Shown here: piece by piece, positions 1 through 8,708 of the stretch
Layout: each line of letters begins with the position of its first letter
Position numbering within the stretch: position 1 is the stretch's first letter
Assembly: GCA_937894565.1 (NCBI GenBank)
Contig: CALBHK010000344.1
Location: forward strand, 1 to 23,833
DNA length: 23,833 nucleotides
Direction of reading: 5' to 3'
Source of the DNA: an uncultured Chlamydiae bacterium
Lineage (GTDB): Bacteria; Chlamydiota; Chlamydiia; Chlamydiales; CALBHK01
The notes under the pieces: generated by a model
The model's database searches: none
Told to the model about the DNA's origin: nothing
The model's input: only the letters and a program-made list of their open reading frames with translations
Position numbers and translations under genes: made by a program

Positions 1-95
1 CTTGCAACCATAGCCTGTAAGGCTATAATTGCAACAGCCCAGGGCAACGCCCTGGTTATGAATGGGTTAGATATCGCAGTCTGAAGGGCTGCAAG
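1..95 (+). repeat. 95-nt three-hairpin intergenic repeat, copy C
   Basis: This unit has the same length as the copy at 17827-17921 and matches it at 88 of 95 positions by eye. A third copy lies inverted at 17704-17794. It contains three short stem-loops: TAGCC/GGCTA near the left end, a GC-rich stem AGGGC-AAC-GCCCT in the middle, and AGCC/GGCT near the right end. It sits ahead of the efflux operon and starts at the first base of the window, so its left edge may be cut off. Likely a non-coding intergenic repeat; a role as transcription terminator for an unseen upstream gene is an inference. The stretch 96-244 holds a T-rich run at 133-142 but no gene that I can support. Confidence 0.85.
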
Positions 96-244
96 AGTTA
101 GCCTGATGCGTATGCCTGCCTATCCTGTTATTCTTTTTTTTTCTGAATTTTGCCTGCTTGAATTTAAAAATTTATTTGATAAAGAAGTTAAAACTTGCTA
201 TACCGACCCTAATTGAAATAGAGATTATAAACCGTATGCTGCCC

Positions 245-1372
245 ATGAAAACAAAAAAACAGATCCTCCTTAGGGCCCTGTGGGTCTTAGCAGTCTTATT
301 TCTATTGCATTCCTGTAGCAAAGAACAACCCAAAGTGACAAAAGAAGCCCAAGTCACAGCGCTCACCATCGAAGAAAAAGATATCCCTGTAAGTTTTGAA
401 TACATCGCCGTGACCCAAAGTTCCCACCTGGTCAATATACAGGCCAGAATCAGTGGATTTTTAGAGAAAAGGATCTATACAGAAGGAGAATTTGTAAAAG
501 AAGGACAGATTCTTTTCTTAATGGACAAAAAACCCTTTCAAGCACAAGTGGACGCAGCACAAGCTGCTCTCAATAGGCAGCAAGCGGCTTTAAATACAGC
601 CCAATTAAATCTAGCGCGCGTTAAACCACTATCTCAGCAAAAAGCTTTGTCTCAAAAAGATCTTGATGACGCCACAGGTTCTGCAGAATCTGCTTCTGCC
701 TTAGTACATCAGGCAGAGGCTCAACTGGAAACAGCACTGTTAAATTTATCTTATTGCACCATCACCTCGCCTTTAAATGGCATTAGCAGTTCAGCTCTGC
801 AACAAGATGGTTCTTATGTAAATGTGACCGATAGTAAATTAACCACCGTCTCTGCCCTTACGCCTATTTGGATTAATTTCAGCATGTCAGAAAACCAATT
901 TCAGGATTTTCGCAATCAGTTTACAAAAAAATTGCTTATAAAACCACCCAATGATGAGTATGAAGTGGAAGTCATTTTGCTAGACGGGTCTTTATTCCCC
1001 TATACAGGAAAAATCACCTTTACAGAGCCTTATTACAATTCTCAAACGGGTACTTTTTTAATTAGGGCCAGTGTAGATAATCCGGAAGGCATTTTACGTC
1101 CCAATCAATATGTACGTGTCAGAGTAAAAGGAGCTATAAGGCCAAATGCCATTGTTGTCCCTCAAAAAGCTGTACAGCAATCTTCTAAAGGTAATTTTGT
1201 ATGGGTTATAGATGAACAGGGACAGGCGGCTATTCGCCCTGTGATTGTAGGTGAATGGAGAGAAGATAATTGGTTTATCAATAACGGGTTGAGCGCTGAA
1301 GATATCGTTATTGTGGATGGTTTATCCACTCTCTATCCTGGGCAGAAAGTTAAAATTCTGGATAAAAAATAA
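245..1372 (+). CDS. RND efflux periplasmic adaptor (AcrA/MexA-type lipoprotein)
   Basis: Membrane fusion protein that links an inner-membrane RND pump to its outer-membrane channel. From the ATG at 245 it is 375 residues, normal for AcrA/MexA. The N-terminus is a basic stretch (MKTKKQ), a hydrophobic segment and a lipobox LHSC with the lipidated cysteine at residue 24. It is followed by a barrel-sandwich/coiled-coil region rich in Ala and Gln, in which AQVDAAQAALNRQQAAL is typical of the hairpin helices, and then the beta-barrel part with LRPNQYVRVRVKG. A longer reading from TTG at 158 would place 29 unlikely residues before the signal peptide, so I chose 245; ATG 236 is also possible. No good Shine-Dalgarno is visible. 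The stop codon directly abuts the ATG of the pump gene, showing one operon. Confidence 0.93.
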   Translation: MKTKKQILLRALWVLAVLFLLHSCSKEQPKVTKEAQVTALTIEEKDIPVSFEYIAVTQSSHLVNIQARISGFLEKRIYTEGEFVKEGQILFLMDKKPFQAQVDAAQAALNRQQAALNTAQLNLARVKPLSQQKALSQKDLDDATGSAESASALVHQAEAQLETALLNLSYCTITSPLNGISSSALQQDGSYVNVTDSKLTTVSALTPIWINFSMSENQFQDFRNQFTKKLLIKPPNDEYEVEVILLDGSLFPYTGKITFTEPYYNSQTGTFLIRASVDNPEGILRPNQYVRVRVKGAIRPNAIVVPQKAVQQSSKGNFVWVIDEQGQAAIRPVIVGEWREDNWFINNGLSAEDIVIVDGLSTLYPGQKVKILDKK

Positions 1373-4300
1373 ATGTTTTCAAAATTTTTCATCCAACGCC
1401 CCATATTTGCAACCGTTATTGCACTCATCTTAGTGATTGCCGGACTTGTTGCCATGACTGCATTGCCGATTTCGCAGTATCCCACAATCACTCCCGTGCA
1501 AGTCCAAATCTCAGCCACTTATCCCGGAGCTGATGCAAGGACGGTGGGAGATTCTGTAGCAGCACCCATTGAAGCGCAAATTAATGGCGTTGAAAACATG
1601 CTGTATATGACTTCAACAAGTTCCAATACCGGCCAAATGACCATTACAGTCTATTTTTCTTTAGACACAGATCCCGATATTGCTCAAGTTCTTGTGCAAA
1701 ACAGAGTGAATTTGGCTATCCCACAGCTACCGCAAGCAGTTGTACAATATGGCGTTTCTGTACAAAAAAAATCTACAAACACTTTGATGATCATCTCTGT
1801 TTTTAATAAAGATGGAAGATATAGCCATGAATATGTCAATACTTATGCCAACGTCTATCTTCTGGATGCTATTAAGAGGGTCAATGGAGCTGGCAGGGCG
1901 ACCATATTCGGAGTTGCAGATCAGGCCATGCGCATTTGGATGAACCCCGATAGAATGGCTTCTTTGGGCATTACGACCAGTGATATTGCTGAGGCCGTTT
2001 CTAAGCAAAACTCCCTTTTTGGCATCGGACAGATTGGACAAAAGCCCAACGATGATTCGATGCAACTCAATTTCCCCGTTGTCACACAAAGACTATTTGC
2101 CAAACCCCATGAATACGAAAATATTATTTTGCGCGGAGAACAAAACGGCTCTGCCATTTTAAGGGTAAAAGATGTTGCCAGGGCGGAAGTGGGACGCAAA
2201 CAGTATGTAGACGATAGCAAAATGAATGGTGTAAGCGCCACCTTGATCGGTGTGTATCAACAGCCCGGCTCCAACGGCTTAGATGTCTCTAAAGCAGTAA
2301 AAAAGACTTTAGAAGAGCTCAAAAAAACCATGCCTGACGGTATAGAATATGTCATTGCTTTAGATACGACAGATTTTGTCAGGATCTCTATTGAAGAAGT
2401 GGTACGCACTTTAATTGAGGCTATTATTTTAGTGATGCTCGTCGTCTACCTGTTTTTACAAAACTTTAGGGCCACTCTTATTTGTACGGTCGCTATCTTT
2501 GTCGCATTAATTGGCACATTCACCGGAATGTATGCCTTAAATTTTTCCATTAACCTTCTGACTTTATTTGGTATTGTTTTATCTATTGGGATGGTGGTGG
2601 ATGATGCTATTGTGGTTGTAGAAAATGTGGAAAGAAATATAGAAAAAAATCATCTTAACCCCAAAGATGCTGCCATAAAAGCGATGCAAGAGGTCTCTGG
2701 CCCAGTTATTGCTATTGTATTAGTATTGGCTGCCGTATTTATTCCGGCAGCATTTCTACCGGGAACTACCGGGCTTCTTTATAAGCAGTTTGCCATTACA
2801 ATTGTGATTTCGGTGACTATTTCCGGTTTTGTAGCACTCACTCTTACCCCTGCCATGTGTGCTGTGATGCTGCGCCCCCAACAGAGCAAAACAACGGGAT
2901 TCTTTGGATGGTTTAACCGAAGATTTGACTCATTTACAAAAACCTATGGACAAAGTGTCACATCCACCATTAATCATAAAAGAATTGCCATTGCCGGCTT
3001 TATTTTTATGATATTGATCTGTGTCTACTTATTTAAGACCATTCCTTCCAGTTTTGTCCCCAATGAAGATCAAGGCTATGTCATCGCACAAGTCATTTTA
3101 CCAGGATCTGCAAGCTTGGACCGCACGGCGGAAACTGCCACTAAAGTAGAAGAAATTTTTGCCAAAAATCCCGCTGTAGAAACAAGAACAGTTATCAATG
3201 GATTTAGTCTATTGGACGGTCAGTATAAATCCAATACCGCGACTTTGTTTATAAGGCTTAAAGATTTTAAAGAACGCTATAAAAACGCGCAAACAGCTAA
3301 AGTTCAAAATGCCAAAGCTGTATTGCAGGGAATGTATGCTGAAACACAAAACATTTTAACAGCAATGGTCATTCCCATCACACCTCCCGCTATTCCAGGA
3401 ATCGGCACTACAGGAGGTTTTGAGTTTTGGGTGCAAAATAGAGGAGAGGGGGATCCTTCAAAGCTCTATGAGATGGTTCAATCCTTTCTTGAAAAAGCAC
3501 GCAAACGCCCTGAATTAACAGGATTGAACTCTACTTTCAGGGCCTCGTCTTTACAACTGAAAGCCGAAGTGGACCGCGCTAAGTCTGTTTTGCTCAATGT
3601 GCCTATTCAGGATGTTTATAGTGCCTTGCAAGCTCAATTCGGATCCATTCAGGTTAGTCAATTTGTAGAATATAGCCGCGTTTGGAATGTCGTATTGCAA
3701 TCAGATGCCAAATTCAGAGCCAACCCTGAAGATTTAAAGAAGATCTACACCCGCTCAACAACCGGACAAATGGTCCCTTTAACAGCACTGGTTTCTACTT
3801 CGTATATTACAGGACCGGATATTGTCCCGCACTTTAATGGATTTCCCGCCGCTTTGATTACCGGAAACGCTGCCGCAGGATACAGCTCCGGGGATGCAAT
3901 CATTGCGATGGAAGCTGTGGCCGCAGAAGTGCTTTCAAATGATTATGATTATGCTTGGTCTGGCTTAGCTTTTGAAGAAAAAAAATCAGGCTCTACATCT
4001 ATCGCTGCATTTGTATTTGGTATTCTGATCGTATTTTTAATATTGTCTGCACAATATGAATCCTGGTCTTTACCTGGATCTGTCATGACGGCTGTGCCTT
4101 TTGGTCTATTTGGAGCGTTAGTTGCCATCTATTTACGCGGACTGCAAAATGATGTCTACTTTCAAATTGGACTTTTAGTGCTTATCGGTTTAGCTGCAAA
4201 AAATGCCATCCTCATCATAGAATTTGCTGTTGGACTGCGTAAGCAAGGAAAATCAGCCCTTGTTGCAGCTGTAGAAGCAGGAGAGATGCGTTTAAGGCCA

Positions 4301-4516
4301 ATTATTATGACCTCTTTAGCCTTTATATTAGGTGTATTGCCCTTATTTCTTGCATCTGGCGCCGGGGCCAATGCACGCCACTCGATTGGTACAGGTGTGA
4401 TTGGGGGCATGATTGGGGCTTCTACCCTTGCTCTTTTATTTGTGCCCTTATTTTATTGTCTGATCGATAAAGTCTCTGTGCGTTTTACAAAAAGAGAAAA
4501 AAATGAAGTTCAATAA
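1373..4516 (+). CDS. RND multidrug efflux pump, HAE1 (AcrB/MexB) family
   Basis: Proton-driven inner-membrane transporter that exports hydrophobic compounds through a trimeric porter domain. The 1047-residue length is standard. The N-terminus FIQRPIFATVIA is the canonical first membrane helix. The proton-relay aspartates are present as D410-D411 in GMVVDDAIVVVENVERN (membrane helix 4), and the partner lysine is K943 in LAAKNAILIIEFA (helix 10). The porter repeats are seen in SQYPTITPVQVQISATYPGA and in the segment around residues 560-860. Two membrane bundles lie at roughly 340-545 and 880-1035. The gene begins immediately after the adaptor stop and overlaps the next gene by 14 bases, so the three proteins are translated together. 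No sign of damage. Substrates cannot be read from sequence. Confidence 0.96.
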   Translation: MFSKFFIQRPIFATVIALILVIAGLVAMTALPISQYPTITPVQVQISATYPGADARTVGDSVAAPIEAQINGVENMLYMTSTSSNTGQMTITVYFSLDTDPDIAQVLVQNRVNLAIPQLPQAVVQYGVSVQKKSTNTLMIISVFNKDGRYSHEYVNTYANVYLLDAIKRVNGAGRATIFGVADQAMRIWMNPDRMASLGITTSDIAEAVSKQNSLFGIGQIGQKPNDDSMQLNFPVVTQRLFAKPHEYENIILRGEQNGSAILRVKDVARAEVGRKQYVDDSKMNGVSATLIGVYQQPGSNGLDVSKAVKKTLEELKKTMPDGIEYVIALDTTDFVRISIEEVVRTLIEAIILVMLVVYLFLQNFRATLICTVAIFVALIGTFTGMYALNFSINLLTLFGIVLSIGMVVDDAIVVVENVERNIEKNHLNPKDAAIKAMQEVSGPVIAIVLVLAAVFIPAAFLPGTTGLLYKQFAITIVISVTISGFVALTLTPAMCAVMLRPQQSKTTGFFGWFNRRFDSFTKTYGQSVTSTINHKRIAIAGFIFMILICVYLFKTIPSSFVPNEDQGYVIAQVILPGSASLDRTAETATKVEEIFAKNPAVETRTVINGFSLLDGQYKSNTATLFIRLKDFKERYKNAQTAKVQNAKAVLQGMYAETQNILTAMVIPITPPAIPGIGTTGGFEFWVQNRGEGDPSKLYEMVQSFLEKARKRPELTGLNSTFRASSLQLKAEVDRAKSVLLNVPIQDVYSALQAQFGSIQVSQFVEYSRVWNVVLQSDAKFRANPEDLKKIYTRSTTGQMVPLTALVSTSYITGPDIVPHFNGFPAALITGNAAAGYSSGDAIIAMEAVAAEVLSNDYDYAWSGLAFEEKKSGSTSIAAFVFGILIVFLILSAQYESWSLPGSVMTAVPFGLFGALVAIYLRGLQNDVYFQIGLLVLIGLAAKNAILIIEFAVGLRKQGKSALVAAVEAGEMRLRPIIMTSLAFILGVLPLFLASGAGANARHSIGTGVIGGMIGASTLALLFVPLFYCLIDKVSVRFTKREKNEVQ

Positions 4517-5912
4517 ATTAATAGGATTCATTTTACTTCTGTCTGGTTGTACCCTAGGCCCCAATTACCATAAGCCTTGCGTAGACATTCCTTGTTCTTA
4601 CAGTTTCGAAGACGAAGCAGCTACAGGATCGTTAAATGTTGTCTGGTGGGAGCAATTTCAAGATCCTGTTTTAGTTTCATTAATTGAAGAGGCATTGGAA
4701 AATAATAAGGACATCCAAATTGCAGCATCCAATATTTCGCAGGCAGAAGGATTTTTAATACAAACAAGATCGCAACTTTTTCCGCAACTCGGCTATGATG
4801 GGTCTGCATTGCGCCAACGTTTGAGTGAAACAACAACAAACCCCCTCTCTAAAGCAATCCCTAACCCACAAAATTTATTCCAACTAGTCGGTAATGTAAA
4901 TTGGGAGATCGATCTATGGGGACGAGTCCAGAGACTTACAGAATCTGCCAGAGCTCAAGTATTTGCCACAATAGAATTACGCCGTGCAGTGATTCTTAGT
5001 CTACTTGGATCTGTAGCTAATAGCTATTTACAATTGCGTGGTCTTGATGCACAACTTGTGATTGCTAAAAGAACGCAAAAATCCTATCTTGAGGCTTTGA
5101 ATTACTTTGAATTACAATATCAATATGGACAAATCTCCCAACTGCTCGTTGCACAGGCAAAAACACAATATGAAATTGCTTCCTCCAAAATACCCGACTT
5201 AGAATTACAGATCACAACTTTAGAAAATGCCCTTTCTGTACTTTTAGGAAGAAATCCAGATTTAATCGCCAGAGGCAAATCAATTTTTGATTTAGTGCTA
5301 CCGGAAATTCCCGAAGGCATTCCCGCAGCAATTATTAGAGAACGCCCTGATATTCAGCAGGCTGAAAATAAAATCATGGCTGCAAATGCGCAAATCGGGG
5401 CCTCTATCGCCCTCTATTTTCCATCCTTTTCTTTAACAGGAGCATATGGGGGGGCTAGCAAAGATTTAAGTAAACTTTTTAATGGACCATCCACTATCTG
5501 GAGCATGTTGGAATCGGTAAGCGGGCCTATTTTTACCTGGGGAGCTATACAAGGCCAAATTATTCAAGCCAGAGCAGAAACGATGGCTGCAGTCCAAGCG
5601 TATGAATTAGCCATTTTAAAAGCTCTTGCTGACGTAGAAAACGCTTTAGCTTCCAGGCTTCTACTTACAAAAGAACTAGAATCCTTAGCACGCCTGGTAG
5701 AAGCCGCAAAAGAGTACGTCCATCTTTCCAAGCTGCAATACGACGGGGGATATTCTCCCTATTTTGTAGTGATACAAGCCCAGCAGCAGCTCTTTCCCGC
5801 CGAACTGACTTGGGTACAAGTGCGAGTGCTACTTCTATCTGCCTATACAGATATCTATTTGTCTATGGGCGGAGGTTGGGTCCATCTTGCAGATGAGATG
5901 ACTGATTTATAA
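4503..5912 (+). CDS. Outer-membrane efflux lipoprotein, NodT/OprM family (TolC-like)
   Basis: Outer-membrane channel component of the tripartite pump. The 469 residues start with a short signal peptide and lipobox LSGC (Cys16), followed by TLGPNYHKP, the classic start of the NodT family. Two helical repeats follow. The family signature ERPDIQQAENKIMAANAQIG occurs at about residue 280-299, with YFPSFSLTGAYG just after. An AAKEYVHLSKLQYDGGY motif near residue 400-416 is typical of the second repeat. The start at 4503 lies inside the pump gene, preceded by AAAAGAG, and gives translational coupling. The end overlaps by 6 bases with the convergent gene 5907-6590: both use the palindrome TTATAA for their stop codons. 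There is no hairpin terminator between them. Confidence 0.94.
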   Translation: MKFNKLIGFILLLSGCTLGPNYHKPCVDIPCSYSFEDEAATGSLNVVWWEQFQDPVLVSLIEEALENNKDIQIAASNISQAEGFLIQTRSQLFPQLGYDGSALRQRLSETTTNPLSKAIPNPQNLFQLVGNVNWEIDLWGRVQRLTESARAQVFATIELRRAVILSLLGSVANSYLQLRGLDAQLVIAKRTQKSYLEALNYFELQYQYGQISQLLVAQAKTQYEIASSKIPDLELQITTLENALSVLLGRNPDLIARGKSIFDLVLPEIPEGIPAAIIRERPDIQQAENKIMAANAQIGASIALYFPSFSLTGAYGGASKDLSKLFNGPSTIWSMLESVSGPIFTWGAIQGQIIQARAETMAAVQAYELAILKALADVENALASRLLLTKELESLARLVEAAKEYVHLSKLQYDGGYSPYFVVIQAQQQLFPAELTWVQVRVLLLSAYTDIYLSMGGGWVHLADEMTDL

Positions 5913-6590
5913 TTCATCTTTTTTCCAAAGATTTTTATCTACGTTAAACTGTTTCCAAGCACACCCGATCGCAGATTCCCATGAATCCTGCAGATCATCA
6001 TAAATGCGCACATCATTTTCAAAGACATACAAACAATAACCCAAGTCGGGAAGATATTTAATTTCATAAAGCCTGTTTTTAGGAGAATTTACCTTAACAG
6101 ACCATTTAACAGCACTTTTAGAGCAAGGATTGTGCAAACTTTGGTGGCATTGAGGACAGCGCACCATCGGATATTCTTCATAATTTTCCCATGACTCCTG
6201 ACATACAGGACACATTAACCAATGATTTCCTAAATCATCTGCGATCTCTTTTATATTTAAATCCGTCTTTAACAACTCCCTACGCTGTGATTCATCAAAC
6301 TCATCTAGTTTGCTCCTTACTAATTTTTTTAAACTGCCAGTCGCTTTTTCTACTATTTTCTCGATCTCATTTTTTTCCATTTCAGGAGCATCAATCTCAA
6401 GTAGATCTAATGTATAGAGTTCGTCTTGGCATTTTCCACGCCAATTACTATCCATATTTTCCATTACATTTACTAAAGAATATAATTCTGAACATAAGCT
6501 AAAAAGGGATACTTGTTTTTTTTCAAAAGCAATCAACAGTTTAAACATTAGATTTAATTGTCGTGCATCATACTCATTTATTATTCTCAT
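5907..6590 (-). CDS. Candidate RHS-locus immunity protein fused to a zinc-finger/RING-like module
   Basis: A 227-residue protein with three visible parts. Residues 1-95 are helical, with DARQLNLMFKLLIAFEKKQ followed by SLCSELYSLVNVMENMDSNW. This resembles small immunity proteins that follow polymorphic toxins (pattern 'FE..(I/V)SL..L...L..L...M...W'); that match is from memory and tentative. Residues 127-156 carry a cysteine cluster: C127-P-V-C130, C145-P-Q-C148-H149, H153, C156, which fits a zinc ribbon or a binuclear treble-clef/RING-like fold. Residues 160-227 form a small beta-rich tail (RLYEIKYLPDLGYCLYVF). The start ATG at 6590 overlaps, as ATGA, the stop of an out-of-frame RHS remnant, which argues that it was translationally coupled to the RHS gene. 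No function is proven; a regulatory zinc-finger role is an alternative. Confidence 0.6.
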   Translation of the reverse strand: MRIINEYDARQLNLMFKLLIAFEKKQVSLFSLCSELYSLVNVMENMDSNWRGKCQDELYTLDLLEIDAPEMEKNEIEKIVEKATGSLKKLVRSKLDEFDESQRRELLKTDLNIKEIADDLGNHWLMCPVCQESWENYEEYPMVRCPQCHQSLHNPCSKSAVKWSVKVNSPKNRLYEIKYLPDLGYCLYVFENDVRIYDDLQDSWESAIGCAWKQFNVDKNLWKKDEL

Positions 6591-6673
6591 GGGGAATCCT
6601 TTGGCATCGTTGTGACCACTCTTCCACTCTCTTCAACAATAGTTACTTTTACTTTGTTTACAGATAGACCGGC
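6587..6673 (-). pseudogene. Out-of-frame remnant of an RHS C-terminal (toxin tail) segment
   Basis: Just past the RHS stop codon (6658-6660), another frame of the minus strand is open and reads AGLSVNKVKVTIVEESGRVV, then TTMPKDSP, and ends in a TGA (6589-6587) that overlaps the ATG of the next gene. The run KVKVTIVEESGRVVTTMP resembles the last two strands of many polymorphic-toxin nuclease domains, which typically end in a pattern like VxVVVxxxGxVxTAFP (recalled, not searched). The simplest reading is that the RHS gene once ran through here and that a frameshift, together with loss of most of the toxin domain, left this tail. Chance coding cannot be excluded for so short a stretch. Confidence 0.5.
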
Positions 6674-8643
6674 CGATTTCTTAAATCGTAACCATATTCA
6701 ATAGAAACCCCTGTAGTTGAATGACTGATTTGAACCAGATTACGATTGGCATCGTAAGCGTAATGAGTTTCTTTGCCCATAGGATCTGTTTCAAACGTAA
6801 GAAGACCTTGGCTGTATCTTTTATTAAGAGTATAACGATGCTCATTATTAGCATCATAAATGGCTTGAGAGGCAACATATCCTTGCGCATCGAATTGATT
6901 GACGGTTTTTTGAAGAAGAAATTCAGCTTTTCCATCAGATGAGCTATATTTTTGTTCAACCATTTCCGGGAAGCCGGCATTTGGCAATTCTTGTTTAGGA
7001 GAGATCTCTGTGATGCGTCTCTCTTTTACACCGCTGAGCTCTTTAAGATCTCCCTTTTTTCCGTCATCTATGATAACGCGCATGAGGGCTGCATCCTCAT
7101 TGTAGATATAAAAATGGCGCTCTTTAATTCCCGAGTTATAATCCTCATCTTCAGATTCTAAGGCCCCGTTTGTTAAGATAAATTTTTTAAGAAGTAGATT
7201 TGTTCCTTTTTTGTACCAGTACTTAACTCCCGTTCCCTTTAAATCTCGTTGGAAAACCCCATGAGTATTTTTTCCAGAAAAATAAGAATAATTTTTAATA
7301 TGCCCATCTTGACTAGTCACAACTCCATTGTCATCCATAACAAGTGCAGAAAGACCTGTACCCGCCATATCGCCATATTCACGCTCTTCCACAATGTTAT
7401 TCATGACATCATAGCTAAAGTTTTTATGATAAAAAACACCACCGACATTATCCTCTAAAGAAATAGAAATTAAATTGCCTGCGTCACTCCCTCTTCCCCA
7501 TGATTTTTTATGTACACGATAAAGGGAGCCGTCCAGATATTGCTCCAATGCAATAAGCTGCTTATCTTCATTAAACGTATAGACTGCCTTTCGAGTGCCG
7601 GGCCCCTCCACTTGAGTATGCCCGTTCTTATAGGTAAATTGTATTGTTGTTGTCTTATTTAACTCTTCAGGGGTAGTGACAGACATTACTTTGTGTGTGT
7701 CTATATCATAATTTATCTCTACAAAACGCCCTTCAGGTAAACTCTTTTTCACCAAAAAAGCGTGATGATCCACAACCTGATATTGATAATGAAGATTGGG
7801 TTTATGGGAACGCAGAACAGAAGTTAGAAGTGGGGTTGCGGAGAATTTTTTTTCAAATTGATAATCAACGCTTTTGCCGTCACTTGTTTCGACATGAATG
7901 CCATTCCCATATTGAATTTTAATCCAAGCCAACACCTTTTTTTCAGAGGCATTTGTTTCTCGAATAAGGCCTAATTGCCCTTCGTCATTAAATTCATAAA
8001 AAATTTTATTTCCACTTGGAAGGATTTCTTGAGTAATAAAATAATAATTGTTTATGGGATGTTTGGTATAAAAACGTTTTCCTTCTGAACAAAGAACTAG
8101 CTCAAAGCTATCTGTTTGCGGATCAAAATAGAGTGCGTTGTTTTTTGAATTTGTCCAACAACTCATTTCTCCTTTAGCTGTGTTAGAAAGTCCAACAACG
8201 TCCTCTTCCACATCGATTTTAAATAAACAGCTTTGAGTAGAAGTTGCATTTTGCCAACCCACATAGGTTAGGATGGTTCCATCCGGATTGCCGACATATG
8301 CATAAGTGCGCTCGAATTTACCCCCAGCCGAAGTGTAGTTTTTTCCCTTAGGGTCTTTTTCTATCTTAAGGAAACAATGAGGGTTAAAGCGCCATCCTCC
8401 AAAAGAAGCAATTTGAAGCGTGTCTCGGCTACTATAAAATCTTGAAAGAACTAAAGAATCAGGCGCATTTACAGTTAAATCAACCTCTACTTCGGTATAA
8501 TCGCCATGAATAACGCTCACATTTTCAACTAAACCAGCCGGATCGCTTTCTCTAGACCCCAAATATAATTCACTAATTAAGCTACCATTTAGTTGAAAAC
8601 AGAATAAACTAAAAACAAAAGCAAACACCCATCTCTTCATCAT
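6658..8643 (-). CDS. RHS/YD-repeat protein, exported, probably truncated at its C-terminus
   Basis: 661 residues with a signal peptide (MMKRW then a hydrophobic stretch to about residue 21). The early segment VDLTVNAPDSLVLSRFYSS and then GGWRFNPHCFL is the usual entry motif of RHS proteins. Degenerate RHS strand repeats fill the middle, and YD motifs appear at the end (ETHYAYDANRNLVQI, IEYGYDLRNRPV). The protein stops abruptly in the last YD repeat, with none of the remaining RHS core and no toxin domain. Other RHS proteins are usually much longer. A clear Shine-Dalgarno AGAGG (8649-8653 as complement) sits 5-8 bases before the two possible starts (8643 and 8640). It is followed by the immunity-like gene. 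Probably a non-toxic relic or a reduced shell protein. Confidence 0.8.
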   Translation of the reverse strand: MMKRWVFAFVFSLFCFQLNGSLISELYLGSRESDPAGLVENVSVIHGDYTEVEVDLTVNAPDSLVLSRFYSSRDTLQIASFGGWRFNPHCFLKIEKDPKGKNYTSAGGKFERTYAYVGNPDGTILTYVGWQNATSTQSCLFKIDVEEDVVGLSNTAKGEMSCWTNSKNNALYFDPQTDSFELVLCSEGKRFYTKHPINNYYFITQEILPSGNKIFYEFNDEGQLGLIRETNASEKKVLAWIKIQYGNGIHVETSDGKSVDYQFEKKFSATPLLTSVLRSHKPNLHYQYQVVDHHAFLVKKSLPEGRFVEINYDIDTHKVMSVTTPEELNKTTTIQFTYKNGHTQVEGPGTRKAVYTFNEDKQLIALEQYLDGSLYRVHKKSWGRGSDAGNLISISLEDNVGGVFYHKNFSYDVMNNIVEEREYGDMAGTGLSALVMDDNGVVTSQDGHIKNYSYFSGKNTHGVFQRDLKGTGVKYWYKKGTNLLLKKFILTNGALESEDEDYNSGIKERHFYIYNEDAALMRVIIDDGKKGDLKELSGVKERRITEISPKQELPNAGFPEMVEQKYSSSDGKAEFLLQKTVNQFDAQGYVASQAIYDANNEHRYTLNKRYSQGLLTFETDPMGKETHYAYDANRNLVQISHSTTGVSIEYGYDLRNRPVYL

Positions 8644-8708
8644 TAAAACCTCTTACAACCAGAAGCAACACATGCTAACTAAAATAAAAAATTTTTAACA
8701 GAATTTTT

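Noticed and set aside
158..244. Longer start (TTG 158) for the efflux adaptor
   Set aside because: It would put 29 residues ahead of a clear lipoprotein signal peptide; ATG 245 gives the normal layout.
1980..2162. Small open frames inside the RND pump gene and the other long genes
   Set aside because: They overlap strongly supported genes in other frames, have no ribosome binding site and no recognisable product.
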